A DNA stretch of 64,000 nt, from positions 28,376 to 92,375 of the forward strand of contig CAILUG010000038.1 of assembly GCA_903837345.1 (NCBI GenBank), written 5' to 3'. The stretch comes from an uncultured Gammaproteobacteria bacterium. GTDB taxonomy: Bacteria > Pseudomonadota > Gammaproteobacteria > Pseudomonadales > Pseudohongiellaceae. The notes under the pieces are model-generated. The model saw only the letters and a program-made list of their open reading frames with translations. It was not told the DNA's origin and ran no database searches. Position numbers and translations under genes: made by a program. Below, one piece after another: positions 8,650 through 17,571 of the stretch (position 1 is its first letter; each line of letters starts with the position of its first letter).

Positions 8650-9404
8650 GCAAACCACTCGATATTCTGACCGGCAGACTGCTGCTTGCTCTCACGCTGG
8701 TGGGCGTGCTGTTGGCAGTGGGTATTTCCAAGGTGTCAGCCCAATCTGCCGATGCTGAATTGCAGGCGATTGAAAAAGATCTCAATACGCTTGGCACCCG
8801 CATCACCCGGCTGCAGGATCTGACGGACGTTGAAATCCTCCAGGACACCTATGGCTATTTCGTCGACAAGGCGCAGTGGCATGGCCTGGCCGACCTGTGG
8901 ACCAAGGACGGCACGCTGGAAATCGGCGGCAAGGGCGTGTTCCTCGGCAAGGATCGCGTGTTTGAATACATGCACGTTGGTCTGGGCCCGATCGGCCCGC
9001 GCGATGGCCTGTTGATCGATCACCAGCAGTTCCAGTGTCTGCCCACCATCCACGATGACGGCGTCACCGCCGAACAGCGCTGCATCGCGTTCGTGATGAG
9101 CTCGGGTGGCTGGGGCCACAACTATTACGAAAATGATTACGTGAAGGAAAACGGCGTGTGGAAATTCAAGGTGCTGCACGGCCCTTTCAACATGTATTCC
9201 AATTACAAGGAAGGCTGGATTGATCACGTGATAGTGAACACCTTCCCTGAAAAGTTTCCGCCATGGCCGGATCTGCCGCCAACGGTGATCTATCTCACCT
9301 ACCCGAGCTACTACGTGGAGCCGTTCCACTATCCGAACCCGGTCACCGGCAAACCGATGCCAACACCGAGTCCGCGTGCGGGTGGCATGGCGTTCGGGAA
9401 ATAA
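8646..9404 (+). CDS. Exported or membrane-anchored SnoaL-like protein
   Basis: A 252-residue protein with one SnoaL/NTF2-like domain (about residues 65-220), related to both halves of the upstream protein: YGYFVDKAQW, LWTKDGTLEIGGKGVFLG and ENGVWKFKVLHGP. An N-terminal hydrophobic segment (about 14-32) ending VSAQS is a signal peptide. Both proteins share a C-terminal motif with P-P-T-V-I/V-Y, then PFHY.NPVTG, so the tail is a family feature. The start ATG overlaps the upstream TGA. The gene converges with the quinoprotein gene, with 10 nt between stops. Confidence 0.8.
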   Translation: MSKPLDILTGRLLLALTLVGVLLAVGISKVSAQSADAELQAIEKDLNTLGTRITRLQDLTDVEILQDTYGYFVDKAQWHGLADLWTKDGTLEIGGKGVFLGKDRVFEYMHVGLGPIGPRDGLLIDHQQFQCLPTIHDDGVTAEQRCIAFVMSSGGWGHNYYENDYVKENGVWKFKVLHGPFNMYSNYKEGWIDHVIVNTFPEKFPPWPDLPPTVIYLTYPSYYVEPFHYPNPVTGKPMPTPSPRAGGMAFGK

Positions 9405-9414
9405 ATACCGGAGA

Positions 9415-11025
9415 TTACGGCAGGGCGAAAGTGAACAGCGCTGTTCCTGCCGCAATCGCAATGTATTGCTTGCCGTTGACTGAGTAAGTCATCGGGCCGG
9501 CGTTGACCTGGCCACCCAGCGAGGCTTTCCACAACAGTTTGCCGCTTTTCGCATCCAGCGCCACGAAGTAACCGTCCTTGCCACCGCCGTACACCACATC
9601 GCCGGCGGTGGAGAGCGTGCCACCCCAGGTGATGTTGCCCAAGTTGTATTCCCACACCGGTTTCAGCGTGACAGGATCGTAAGCGCGAATCACACCCCTG
9701 GCTTCATCCTCGTTGTTGAAGAACGGCTCCAGCGCTGCATCACTCATCGTGGTCTGGCGGGTGTTGATGCCGACTGACTGCGGGAACTGGCCTTCAATCG
9801 CGATGATGCCCGAGTGTTCCCAATGCGCCACATAGAACAGATTGGTCTTCGGACTGTAAGAAGGCGGTGCCCAGTTGATGGCGCCATGCACATGCGGCCG
9901 CACCAGTGTGCCTTGTGGTGTGGGCACCATGCCGGGCGTGCGATGCGGGCGCCCCTTGCTGTCGAAGCCATCCATCCAGTTCACTTCCACATAGGGTTTG
10001 CCCAGCAGGAATTCGCCAGTGGTACGGTCGAGCACATACATCAGGCCGTTGCGATTGGCCCACAGCATTACCTTGCGCGGCTTGCCCTGCCAGGTGATAT
10101 CGGCCAGCACTGGCACTTGCGTGGAGTCGTAGTCGAGTTCATCGTGCGGCGTGAACTGGTAATGCCATTTGAGCTTGCCAGTGTCGGCATCAAGAGCGAG
10201 CACGCTGTCGCTGTAGAGATTGTCGCCCAGCCGCGTGCGGCCATCCCAGTCTGGCGCCGGATTGCCGGTGCCGAAGAAGACCAGGTTGGTGTCAGGATCG
10301 TAGGCGCCGGCATTCCAGATCGACGCGCCGCCTTTCTGCCATGAATCGCCAGACCAGGTGTCGTTGCCTTGTTCGCCTTTGGCCGGAATCGTGTAAAAGC
10401 GCCACAGTTCCTTGCCAGTGTGTGCATCAAACGCAGCGACAAATCCGCGTATGCCAAGATCGCCACCAGCAGTGCCTATATAAACTTTGTCCTTCACCAC
10501 CAACGGCGGCATTGTGATTGAGAATTGTTGCGCTGCATCCGCCACCGTAGCGTCCCACAACAACTGGCCACTCTTCGCATCGATGGCCAACAGATGCGCA
10601 TCCACAGTGCCCATGAACAAGGTGTCGCCCAGTATCGCCAGGCCGCGATTGACGCGGCCACAGCAGGTGCGGCTGGGTGCCGGCTGATGCGAATAAGTCC
10701 AGAAAATACGGCCAGTCGCCGCATCCAGCGCCACCACATCATTGGGCGCCTGCACGGTATAGAGCACGCCATTTACCACCAGCGGCGTGGCTTCAAATTT
10801 TTCCAGCGTGTGTGCTTGCCATACCCATTGCAGCTGCAGTTTGCTGACATTGCCGGTGTTGATCTGGTCGAGCAGACTGTAGCGCTGGTTGTCGAGCGAG
10901 CGCGAATAGCTCAGCCAGTTGCCGGGTGCAGCATCGGGTTTGAGCACTTGCTCAAAACTGACCTGGGCCAATGCAGCGGTCGACGCCAGCAGCAGCGAGC
11001 AGAGCAGGGTGAATGGCTTGTTCAT
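9415..11025 (-). CDS. PQQ-dependent alcohol dehydrogenase with DYD (lanthanide-type) signature
   Basis: A 536-residue periplasmic quinoprotein of the methanol/ethanol dehydrogenase family, an eight-bladed propeller without its own haem domain. The signal peptide ends AALAQ. The adjacent Cys121-Cys122 matches the vicinal disulphide above PQQ. Repeated W-motifs mark the blades (LDA.TG...W). In the catalytic stretch PHDELDYD (about 293-300), D298 is the expected catalytic base and D300 lies two residues later. That extra Asp is the established mark of lanthanide-using XoxF/ExaF/PedH enzymes, where calcium enzymes have Ala or Ser. It is coupled by a 4-nt overlap to the upstream dihaem cytochrome gene, its likely electron acceptor. 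The alcohol oxidised is unknown. Confidence 0.85.
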   Translation of the reverse strand: MNKPFTLLCSLLLASTAALAQVSFEQVLKPDAAPGNWLSYSRSLDNQRYSLLDQINTGNVSKLQLQWVWQAHTLEKFEATPLVVNGVLYTVQAPNDVVALDAATGRIFWTYSHQPAPSRTCCGRVNRGLAILGDTLFMGTVDAHLLAIDAKSGQLLWDATVADAAQQFSITMPPLVVKDKVYIGTAGGDLGIRGFVAAFDAHTGKELWRFYTIPAKGEQGNDTWSGDSWQKGGASIWNAGAYDPDTNLVFFGTGNPAPDWDGRTRLGDNLYSDSVLALDADTGKLKWHYQFTPHDELDYDSTQVPVLADITWQGKPRKVMLWANRNGLMYVLDRTTGEFLLGKPYVEVNWMDGFDSKGRPHRTPGMVPTPQGTLVRPHVHGAINWAPPSYSPKTNLFYVAHWEHSGIIAIEGQFPQSVGINTRQTTMSDAALEPFFNNEDEARGVIRAYDPVTLKPVWEYNLGNITWGGTLSTAGDVVYGGGKDGYFVALDAKSGKLLWKASLGGQVNAGPMTYSVNGKQYIAIAAGTALFTFALP

Positions 11026-11792
11026 GGCTTGTCAGCTCCACGCAGCGACACCAGATATTGCACGAGATCGGCCAGTTCCTTGTCATCAAATTTGCCGCGC
11101 AGCGATGGCATCGGTGAGGCAATGAACTCCTCCTTCTGTAAATCGGACTTCATCAGCGATCGCAGCTGCTCCTTGTCATCCAGCAGCTGCACGCTATAGG
11201 CATCATGATTCAGCAAGCGTCCGCTGATGTGTTGGCCGCTCCTGGTTGTAACGCTGTAAAAGCGGTTGTTGGGCTGCACTTCAGCATTGGGGTCCAGCAG
11301 CGAAGTAGCGAGTTGATCAGAAGTTCGTACCAATCCTATCCTGCTGAGCTCCGGCCCGACGCGCGAGCCTTCACCATTGATGCGATGACAGTCTGTGCAG
11401 GCGCCTTTGCCGGCATAGAGTGCCTTGCCGCGCGCCGCATCACCGCCTGCGCCCACATCCTTCAACACTGCCCGGCTGCGCAAGTAAGCCACAATCTGCA
11501 CGGCTTGCTCCCTGCTCATGTTGGGCGTGGCCGGCATCGGTGTATTGGCGATGCCCTTCATCACAATGTTCATCAGCTCGTCATCACTGTAAGGCTTGCG
11601 GAAAATGCCATGGCCAAGATCGATATTGGCAATCTGGTTGCCGGTTTTGCCGTGGCAATTGGCGCAGTAGTTCTGGTAGGCCTGCTCGCCGCTGAAGACG
11701 TCGGAGCCGGTGGCGTGCTGGGCCACAGCGAAATGGCTGGCGGCCAACAAGCAGAACGAAACAAGCAGCAAGAGAGGCTGATGAACACGCAT
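11022..11792 (-). CDS. Dihaem c-type cytochrome, partner of the quinoprotein
   Basis: A 256-residue exported cytochrome c with two haem sites, C43-A-N-C46-H47 and C132-T-D-C135-H136. The signal peptide ends FAVAQ. The first domain is a small class I cytochrome with M85 (TPMPATP) as likely sixth ligand. The second resembles the haem domain found at the C-terminus of large quinoproteins (GRLLNHDAYSVQLLD, then IASPMPSLRGKFDDKELADLVQYL), with a PMPS Met ligand. Gene order cytochrome then dehydrogenase, overlapping at ATGA, indicates one operon: the cytochrome should take electrons from PQQH2 and pass them to the respiratory chain. Confidence 0.85.
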   Translation of the reverse strand: MRVHQPLLLLVSFCLLAASHFAVAQHATGSDVFSGEQAYQNYCANCHGKTGNQIANIDLGHGIFRKPYSDDELMNIVMKGIANTPMPATPNMSREQAVQIVAYLRSRAVLKDVGAGGDAARGKALYAGKGACTDCHRINGEGSRVGPELSRIGLVRTSDQLATSLLDPNAEVQPNNRFYSVTTRSGQHISGRLLNHDAYSVQLLDDKEQLRSLMKSDLQKEEFIASPMPSLRGKFDDKELADLVQYLVSLRGADKP

Positions 11793-11870
11793 AGTAGGGG
11801 CTGGACTCCAGGCTGTGACGCGTAGGGATTGGGAGTATAAGCTGAAGTCGCAACTTCTACCGGCTACAAA

Positions 11871-12788
11871 TCAGACGCCCCGACCACCATTGCCGCCCGC
11901 CGGGAACGGCGGATAGGTTCTCGGATTGAGCACATGCCGGTCGATGAAAAAGTCCGCGAGCTGCGCTGTGATAACGGCAAACTCCGGATTGCTGTCAAAC
12001 ACGTGGGGCACGCCTTCGAACGCATGGAACTCGACAGGCACTTGCGCATCCTGGAACTGCTGCACAAGACGCTTGCTGCTCTCGACCGGAATCGTCGTGT
12101 CTTTCATGCCATGGAAGATCGCAACCGGAGGATAGCCCGCCGCGATATAGGTCGTTGAGTTCGCCGCTTTCTGTGCAGCGGCATCGCTGCCGGCGGGCAG
12201 CATGCTGGCAGGCACATTTGTCGCGGGATAGTACGCAAGGCAGGCTGCCACTTTGGTGCTGACGCCCGCGTTGCCGCCGCTGCCTTCAAACTCCGCACGA
12301 TCACCGGTGCCTGCAGCGAACAGCGCGTGATAACCGCCGGCTGAGTAGCCAGCGACAGCGATGCGGGCAGGATCGATGCCGAGCTTCGTTGCGTTTGCCC
12401 GCACCCAGCGGATGGCTGCTTTGGCATCGTGAACCAGCGCCGGATAGCCCGCTTGTCCGGCCAGACGGTATTGCGCTGCAATTGCGACGTAGCCCAGCGC
12501 TGCAAAAGGCTTGACACGCTCCGACAGCGATTCCTTGTTGCCGGCTGTAAATCCGCCACCGTGAAAATGAATTGTCGCCATTCGTTTTGGCGTCACACCG
12601 GCGGGAGGTCGATAGATGTCGAGCTTCAGGTCCATGTCGCCGCCTTTGCCAAACACGACGTCACTCTCGACCTTCACATTCGTCTGTGCAGGCCCCGGCG
12701 TTTGCGCCATTGCAACAGAGCTCAGCGCAGGCACTGCGGCCGCAGCAAGCGCCGAACCCATGAAACCCCGACGTGTCATTTCACTCAT
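11871..12788 (-). CDS. Alpha/beta hydrolase (esterase/lipase family), Tat-type signal
   Basis: A 305-residue serine hydrolase of the hormone-sensitive-lipase/BD-FAE-like group. The N-terminus, MTRRGFMGSALAAAAVPAL, fits a twin-arginine signal, so it probably folds before export. The oxyanion motif HGGG is at 76-79, and the nucleophile S149 is in GYSAGG. The acid is probably Asp in HGMKDTTIP and the base His in GVPHVF. It should cleave small carboxylic esters. It is separated by 78 nt from the cytochrome gene on the same strand and is divergent from the TonB-dependent receptor across a 425-nt AT-rich spacer, so the receptor may import its substrate. That link is inference. Confidence 0.85.
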   Translation of the reverse strand: MSEMTRRGFMGSALAAAAVPALSSVAMAQTPGPAQTNVKVESDVVFGKGGDMDLKLDIYRPPAGVTPKRMATIHFHGGGFTAGNKESLSERVKPFAALGYVAIAAQYRLAGQAGYPALVHDAKAAIRWVRANATKLGIDPARIAVAGYSAGGYHALFAAGTGDRAEFEGSGGNAGVSTKVAACLAYYPATNVPASMLPAGSDAAAQKAANSTTYIAAGYPPVAIFHGMKDTTIPVESSKRLVQQFQDAQVPVEFHAFEGVPHVFDSNPEFAVITAQLADFFIDRHVLNPRTYPPFPAGGNGGRGV

Positions 12789-13213
12789 TGATTGAAGCCC
12801 CCGGTTTTGGAAGTGCGAAAACTATAGTCGGGAGCAGCGGGCAGGTCAAAACAAACTGGACAAACCCGAATGCGTTCCGGTCAAAAAGTCTGGATTCCAA
12901 CGGCATGGGTGACAAGTTGGTGAGCCCGGTAACGACCCGGCGAGAAATCAGAACCGGAAAAGCGCTCACTGACAGGTTTGCACTTGTCGGGATATTGACT
13001 TTGTGTTTCCCAAAATGATCACGAAAAGAAAATGTTAAATATTCAATGGCATTTTATTAATTAGCGCTTGCTTAACAAGCCGCACATATAACGTGTTGTA
13101 GCATCAAGATAATTGAAAAAAGCCATTTATACAGGCACATATTTCCATATTCATTTATGGAACGAACTATTTAATTTAACAATTTGAATCATAAATCTTT
13201 ACGAGGCTTAATA
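12789..13213. promoter_or_regulatory. Long AT-rich divergent intergenic region
   Basis: These 425 nt separate the Tat-type esterase from the TonB-dependent receptor. The right half (about 13010-13200) is strongly AT-rich. It holds a small inverted repeat GCTTG-CTTAA-CAAGC at 13066-13080 and another, TTCCAT/ATGGAA, around 13143-13165. I see no convincing gene; short frames here have poor codon use. It probably carries divergent promoters and an operator for receptor induction. No clean sigma-70 promoter with proper spacing could be picked by eye. Confidence 0.4.
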
Positions 13214-15652
13214 ATGAAACAACCAATCAAGACAAATATTGCAATCGCCATTGCGGCGGCTTGCCTGGGTATGGCCGTAAATCATGCCAGGGCGGATGAT
13301 ATGCCCGCCGCGAAGGGCCAGACCGAAGGCGGTGGCCTCGAGGAAGTCCTTGTCACCGCCCAGAAGCGCAGCGAGAACCTGCAAGAGACGCCGATTTCGA
13401 TTTCGGTGCTGTCGGCAGATGACCTGGTCAACCGCCACGTCCAATCGCTGCTCGATCTTGGCGATGGCGCAATACCTTCGCTGCGCGTAGCGCCCTTTTT
13501 CTCACGACCGGGCGCACTGATCATCAACGCCCGCGGTATCGGCGTGTTATCCGACAGCAACCAGCCGGCCCGCGACCAGGGCGTTGGCGTATATATCGAT
13601 GGTGTCTATCTTGGCCGCGCACAAGGGTTGGGAGCAGCGCTCTATGACATCGACAATATCGAGGTACTCAAAGGGCCACAGGGCACGCTGTTTGGCCGCA
13701 ATACCGAAGGCGGCGCGGTCAATATCGTGACCAAGCGACCGAGCGGGATGTTCAAGATGAATACCACCTTCGGTGTGGCCAATTATGGCGGTTACAAGGC
13801 CGAGACCCATATTGATCTGCCGGAATTTTCCAACATCAGCTTCAAAATTGATGCGATTGCGAGCAGCCGCGACGGGTTTGTCACCAACCCCCTGGCGGGT
13901 GCGGAAGACTTCAACAGCTTCAGCAAGCGCGGCCTGCACCTCGAAAGCCTGTGGGAGCCGGCATCCACTTTCAAGGCCGATCTCTCTTATGACACTTCCT
14001 ATGATGCAACCAGCACGCTTTATTACCAGCAGATTTCTGCGGGCACCGGTCTGCCGGCAGCTGCATCGGGATCGCCCGCAGTGTTGGCCAACACCTTGGC
14101 GGCGCTGTTCACGTTGCAGCCAACCCGCGCCTCGACGGCTGCCGTGGGTTCGCCGCAGCAGCCCAGCGTGGGCAAAACGGATGGAGTCCGCCTTGGTCTC
14201 GACTGGGAACTTATGCCACAGCTGACCCTGAAATCGATCACCTCCTACCGCAAACTGACGCAGAGCCAATATGACAACGGCTCAGGTGCCTCTACACTGC
14301 AGCAGGCCACCACCTCTGCTGCGGTGACCCCCAGTTTTCTCAATTTCCAATTCTCACGCTACAGTCTGGCGCAATTCTGGCAGCATCAGGCCAGCCAGGA
14401 ATTCCAGGCCATCGGTGAGACGGATCGCGTCAAGTATTCTGCCGGTGCACTCTATTACGAAGAAAAAGTGACCGACAATGCACAGGCGTTCAATACCGAC
14501 CAGTTTACTGATGCGGTTGGCTCCGCCTATGTCATCCGGCAACTCGATTACTCCGCGCAGGTGATCCAGCGCGCCAGCCGGGTCAAGACCACCAGTGCCG
14601 GCGTTTATGGCCAGGCCACCTACACGCCAGCGATCGCCGACGATAGCTTCCACTTGACGCTCGGTGGCCGCTGGACGCGAGACAAGAAGGACGGTCAGCT
14701 GTTCACGGTAAACGGTGCGGTGCCAGTGGTCCCCGTCAACGGCGTCAACGTGACTGCGCCGGTGGTGCTTGACACTGCCTGGTCGCGCTTCGATCCGCTC
14801 GTCAATCTGTCCTACGATGTAGACTCGAACGTGCATGTGTACGGCAAATGGAGCACCGGTTACCGCTCCGGTGGTGCCAATTCCCGCTCACTCAACTATG
14901 CGCGCTTTGATCCGGAAAAGGTTTCGATGTTTGAAGTCGGCGCCAAGACGGAATTCTGGGATCGCCGCGCGCGCCTGAATGTGGCGGCCTATACCGGCGA
15001 CTACGACGGCATCCAGCTCGACTTCAGCGGTTTGTATGAAGATGTGATCAACGGTACGCGCGTTGCCACCACACGCACCACCACCAACACCGTCAACGCG
15101 CCCGGCACCGGCAAACTGAAAGGTGTGGAAGTCGAGCTTACTGTTGCCCCCATTGACAGCTTGACGCTTTCGGCAAGCTTTGCCTACAACAGCGTCGAGA
15201 TCCCCAACACGATCAACCCGTTCCCGCAAACGGGAGGCGTGTTCATCACAACGCCGATCCCGATCTACCAGGTCTACACCCCCAAGTATGCAGCCAGCGG
15301 ATCGATCGACTATGAGATGCCATTCAGCAGCTTCACCGTGCGCCTGCATCTGGATGGCAACTATGACAATGGCTATTACGGCAACTACACGGACGCCGAA
15401 TACGATACCGTAACCAGGGCCGTGCGTTATTCACAGGTGAAGGGTGACAAGTCGCTGATTTTCAATGGCCGCATTGCCCTTGCCGACTTCGACATGGGCA
15501 AGAGCAATGCCAAGTTCACCGTTTCCGTGTGGGCGCGCAACCTGTTCAACGAAGAGCATGTCTTCTACAAGTCCGGTTCACCCAGGGCCGGCGTGCAGGG
15601 CTTCTTCAATGATCCGCGCACCTTCGGCATCGAAGCCAATATCAAGTATTGA
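13214..15652 (+). CDS. TonB-dependent outer-membrane receptor
   Basis: An 812-residue outer-membrane transporter. ATG 13214 follows ACGAGGC; the frame from TTG 13184 adds an unlikely N-terminus. A signal peptide ends HARADD. A TonB box/plug start, LEEVLVTAQKRSENLQETPI, is of the type common in Sphingomonadales and Cellvibrionales receptors. The plug domain has RG.GVLSDSNQP and a GPQGTLFGRNTEGGAVN motif, followed by a 22-strand-type barrel with YGKWSTGYRSGG and a C-terminal aromatic strand ending in Y. Such receptors take up sugars, aromatics, steroids or siderophores. The location among oxidative enzymes favours a carbon substrate rather than iron. Confidence 0.92.
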   Translation: MKQPIKTNIAIAIAAACLGMAVNHARADDMPAAKGQTEGGGLEEVLVTAQKRSENLQETPISISVLSADDLVNRHVQSLLDLGDGAIPSLRVAPFFSRPGALIINARGIGVLSDSNQPARDQGVGVYIDGVYLGRAQGLGAALYDIDNIEVLKGPQGTLFGRNTEGGAVNIVTKRPSGMFKMNTTFGVANYGGYKAETHIDLPEFSNISFKIDAIASSRDGFVTNPLAGAEDFNSFSKRGLHLESLWEPASTFKADLSYDTSYDATSTLYYQQISAGTGLPAAASGSPAVLANTLAALFTLQPTRASTAAVGSPQQPSVGKTDGVRLGLDWELMPQLTLKSITSYRKLTQSQYDNGSGASTLQQATTSAAVTPSFLNFQFSRYSLAQFWQHQASQEFQAIGETDRVKYSAGALYYEEKVTDNAQAFNTDQFTDAVGSAYVIRQLDYSAQVIQRASRVKTTSAGVYGQATYTPAIADDSFHLTLGGRWTRDKKDGQLFTVNGAVPVVPVNGVNVTAPVVLDTAWSRFDPLVNLSYDVDSNVHVYGKWSTGYRSGGANSRSLNYARFDPEKVSMFEVGAKTEFWDRRARLNVAAYTGDYDGIQLDFSGLYEDVINGTRVATTRTTTNTVNAPGTGKLKGVEVELTVAPIDSLTLSASFAYNSVEIPNTINPFPQTGGVFITTPIPIYQVYTPKYAASGSIDYEMPFSSFTVRLHLDGNYDNGYYGNYTDAEYDTVTRAVRYSQVKGDKSLIFNGRIALADFDMGKSNAKFTVSVWARNLFNEEHVFYKSGSPRAGVQGFFNDPRTFGIEANIKY

Positions 15653-15671
15653 ACAGGAAGCCGGAAGGACA

Positions 15672-15698
15672 GCGCGCAGAGTATTGAGCTCTGCGCGC
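15672..15698. terminator. Putative bidirectional terminator hairpin
   Basis: GCGCGCAGAG (15672-15681) and CTCTGCGCGC (15689-15698) pair perfectly around a 7-nt loop between the convergent receptor and phosphatase genes. There is no clear U-tract on either side, so efficiency is uncertain, but the position fits transcription termination for both. Confidence 0.5.
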
Positions 15699-15712
15699 AT
15701 TCCATAGTGTGA

Positions 15713-16762
15713 CTATTCGGTATACAGCTCACGCAATTTTTGTATCCGCGCCGCATCTACGCCCAGTATGTTGTTCATATAGTTTTCGAAGGAGCCCTGG
15801 CGCTCCTCAATGGCTGCAAATGAAGCATCAATATATTGTGCATCTACTGCCATCAAGACTTTCAAAACATCAGGATGCAGGCTGGCCAACATGCGGCTGG
15901 TAGAGTCATTCGCGCCGGGTGTGCGAGGACGCGGTTTGTAGTACTGGTTGGAAAGCAGGTAGTCGGCGACGATGTCTGCGTGGCTCACGCCCAACGCACG
16001 CAGCAGCAGCGCGGAGGCGACACCGGTGCGGTCTTTGCCGGCCGAACAGTTGAAAGCCAGCGGCGCATGTCCGGCCAGCAGTTCCGCAAACATTTCCTTG
16101 TATTGCGTGGCGAATGTGAAGGGAATTTCCTTGTAGAAATCAGCGAACACTTGTTTGGCTTGGGCTGGCGTTGTATCAGGTTTGGCAAGGCCGGTTCCCA
16201 GGATATTCATGTCCAATACATAGTCCGTTTCTTTTCGTTGCGGTGCAGTACTGCTTTGCCATCGGGTAGGCTCGTTGGTGCGTTCTTCGGTGCTGCGAAA
16301 GTCGCACACCACCCGGATGCCGAGCGAGTTGAGGTAGTGATAGTCATTGCTGGTCAGGTCAACCATGGTGCCGGATCGATACAACGTGCCCCATTTCACC
16401 GAGCTGCCTTTTGCAGCGCCATAGCCGCCAAGGTCCCTGAAGTTGTTGCCACCCTGCAAGGGGAGTACCCGCTCGGCCACCGCTTGCTGCTTGCCGTCGG
16501 CACCAACCAGAAAAATATAGGGGCGCCCGGTCTTGGCCGGCAACAGATACTCGCCATCGCTGTCTTGTCTGGAAACAAGTTGGCGCACGGGCTTTTTGCC
16601 GGTGGGGCGATATTCAACCCACACATCCACTTTGCGCCCGCTGTCATCCCAGCGGATCAACAGATTGTCATCGCCGGTTTTTTCAACAGTGGCGGGAAAG
16701 CACAGGGCAAACGCGGAAGGAAATACCAGGGCTGCAGTTGCTACCAGTTTCAATAAACGCAT
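15713..16762 (-). CDS. Exported tyrosine/dual-specificity phosphatase
   Basis: A 349-residue protein with a signal peptide (cleavage around ALCFPA) and a bacterial tyrosine phosphatase domain of the Y_phosphatase3 type. The catalytic P-loop is C239-S-A-G-K-D-R245-T-G, and the family's early motif GGNNFRDLGGY is present. Residues about 25-100 form a beta-rich FnIII-like segment in front of the catalytic domain. ATG 16762 with GAGG upstream is preferred to a TTG at 16774. In this family some members act on phosphotyrosine and others on phosphoinositides. Export to the periplasm makes a role in nutrient phosphate release or cell-surface control possible. Confidence 0.85.
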   Translation of the reverse strand: MRLLKLVATAALVFPSAFALCFPATVEKTGDDNLLIRWDDSGRKVDVWVEYRPTGKKPVRQLVSRQDSDGEYLLPAKTGRPYIFLVGADGKQQAVAERVLPLQGGNNFRDLGGYGAAKGSSVKWGTLYRSGTMVDLTSNDYHYLNSLGIRVVCDFRSTEERTNEPTRWQSSTAPQRKETDYVLDMNILGTGLAKPDTTPAQAKQVFADFYKEIPFTFATQYKEMFAELLAGHAPLAFNCSAGKDRTGVASALLLRALGVSHADIVADYLLSNQYYKPRPRTPGANDSTSRMLASLHPDVLKVLMAVDAQYIDASFAAIEERQGSFENYMNNILGVDAARIQKLRELYTE

Positions 16763-16867
16763 GTTCGACCTCAAAGATTCAAGTTGGCATCGGGTTTTAT
16801 ACGGCCAACGTTTGAAGTCCTTATTAAGGATGCATGCGGGGAAGTTAATTTTTGCTAAGGAATAACT

Positions 16868-16890
16868 GGAGTCAGAGTCGAATTTCCCGG
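16868..16890. repeat. Copy of the GTCAGAGTCGA interspersed element (partial)
   Basis: A single half-element, GGAGTCAGAGTCGAATTTCCC, lies between the phosphatase start and the end of the antitoxin gene. It matches the core and flank of the element at 185-296, without the second arm. Confidence 0.5.
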
Positions 16891-16912
16891 TAATCGCTCG
16901 TTGATGAAAGTG

Positions 16913-17245
16913 CTAGGCGGTGCGCACAGTGGCCGAAATGGTTCTTGCAAGTTCTTTGGGAGAAGCTCCAAGCGCGAGCAATGACTTCATTAACAGATCG
17001 ATCGATACGCTTGGATCGCCAGCTTCCATTTTTGCAATACGTGACTGGCTCGACTTCACTGCTTTAGCCAGATCAACCTGACTCATGTTTTTCTTCAGGC
17101 GTTGTTTTTTTAATGAGCTGCTCAATGCGAGCTTCATATCAATATAAGCAACTTCAACGGGAGACAAGTCCAGAAACTCGGCAGCAGACCCTACTTTCCA
17201 GCCTCTGGCTTCAAGCTTCTTGCGTTTAGCTGTTTGCATTGTCAT
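16913..17245 (-). CDS. HigA-type antitoxin (XRE helix-turn-helix)
   Basis: A 110-residue DNA-binding antitoxin. The C-terminal half holds an XRE-family HTH (LKKQRLKKNMSQVDLAKAV, then SSQSRIAKMEAG). The N-terminal half (AAEFLDLSPVEVAYIDMKLAL) is typical of antitoxins paired with Gp49-like toxins. It neutralises the upstream toxin and represses the operon. It overlaps the toxin gene by 20 nt, so it is the second gene of the pair, in the toxin-first HigBA order. Confidence 0.85.
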   Translation of the reverse strand: MTMQTAKRKKLEARGWKVGSAAEFLDLSPVEVAYIDMKLALSSSLKKQRLKKNMSQVDLAKAVKSSQSRIAKMEAGDPSVSIDLLMKSLLALGASPKELARTISATVRTA

Positions 17246-17564
17246 ACATCCTCAATCTGGCTTTGCTTGAGTCAATTACTGGTTTGGGTGTTTTGTTCGT
17301 AGTCTTCTGGAAAACATCCGCTATAACGATAGCGTCGTGATCAATCCGATAAATTATTCGCCAAATCCTGTCTGCATCTGTAATTCTGAGTTCGTGGCAA
17401 TGTGGCCCTATCGATGGCATTGGGCGTGAATGTGGCATTGATAGCTTGTCACCACGTTGGCACAGGCGAAGCAAATAGCCGGCTTCAAGCCGGCCCGCCA
17501 TTGAAAACGGCGGAGTCTTAACTTGTCCGTGTAGCCAGACTAGCGGCTTGTTACTTGTTTCCAT
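17226..17564 (-). CDS. HigB/Gp49-type toxin (RelE superfamily)
   Basis: A 112-residue ribosome-dependent mRNA interferase-like toxin of the phage Gp49/HigB family. Diagnostic stretches are KPLVWLHGQVKTPPFS at the N-terminus, LCQRG...SMPHSRPMPSIG, then HELRI and WRIIYRID. ATG 17564 is fixed by the conserved N-terminus, yet it lies only about 7 nt from the predicted -10 box, so the mRNA may be leaderless. The pair probably stabilises this accessory island or responds to stress. Confidence 0.85.
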   Translation of the reverse strand: METSNKPLVWLHGQVKTPPFSMAGRLEAGYLLRLCQRGDKLSMPHSRPMPSIGPHCHELRITDADRIWRIIYRIDHDAIVIADVFQKTTNKTPKPVIDSSKARLRMYDNANS

Positions 17565-17571
17565 GCGAATA

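Noticed and set aside
12773..13018. An 81-residue frame upstream of the TonB-dependent receptor
   Set aside because: It overlaps the start of the esterase gene, has no ribosome site and reads like random sequence; the region is better seen as regulatory.
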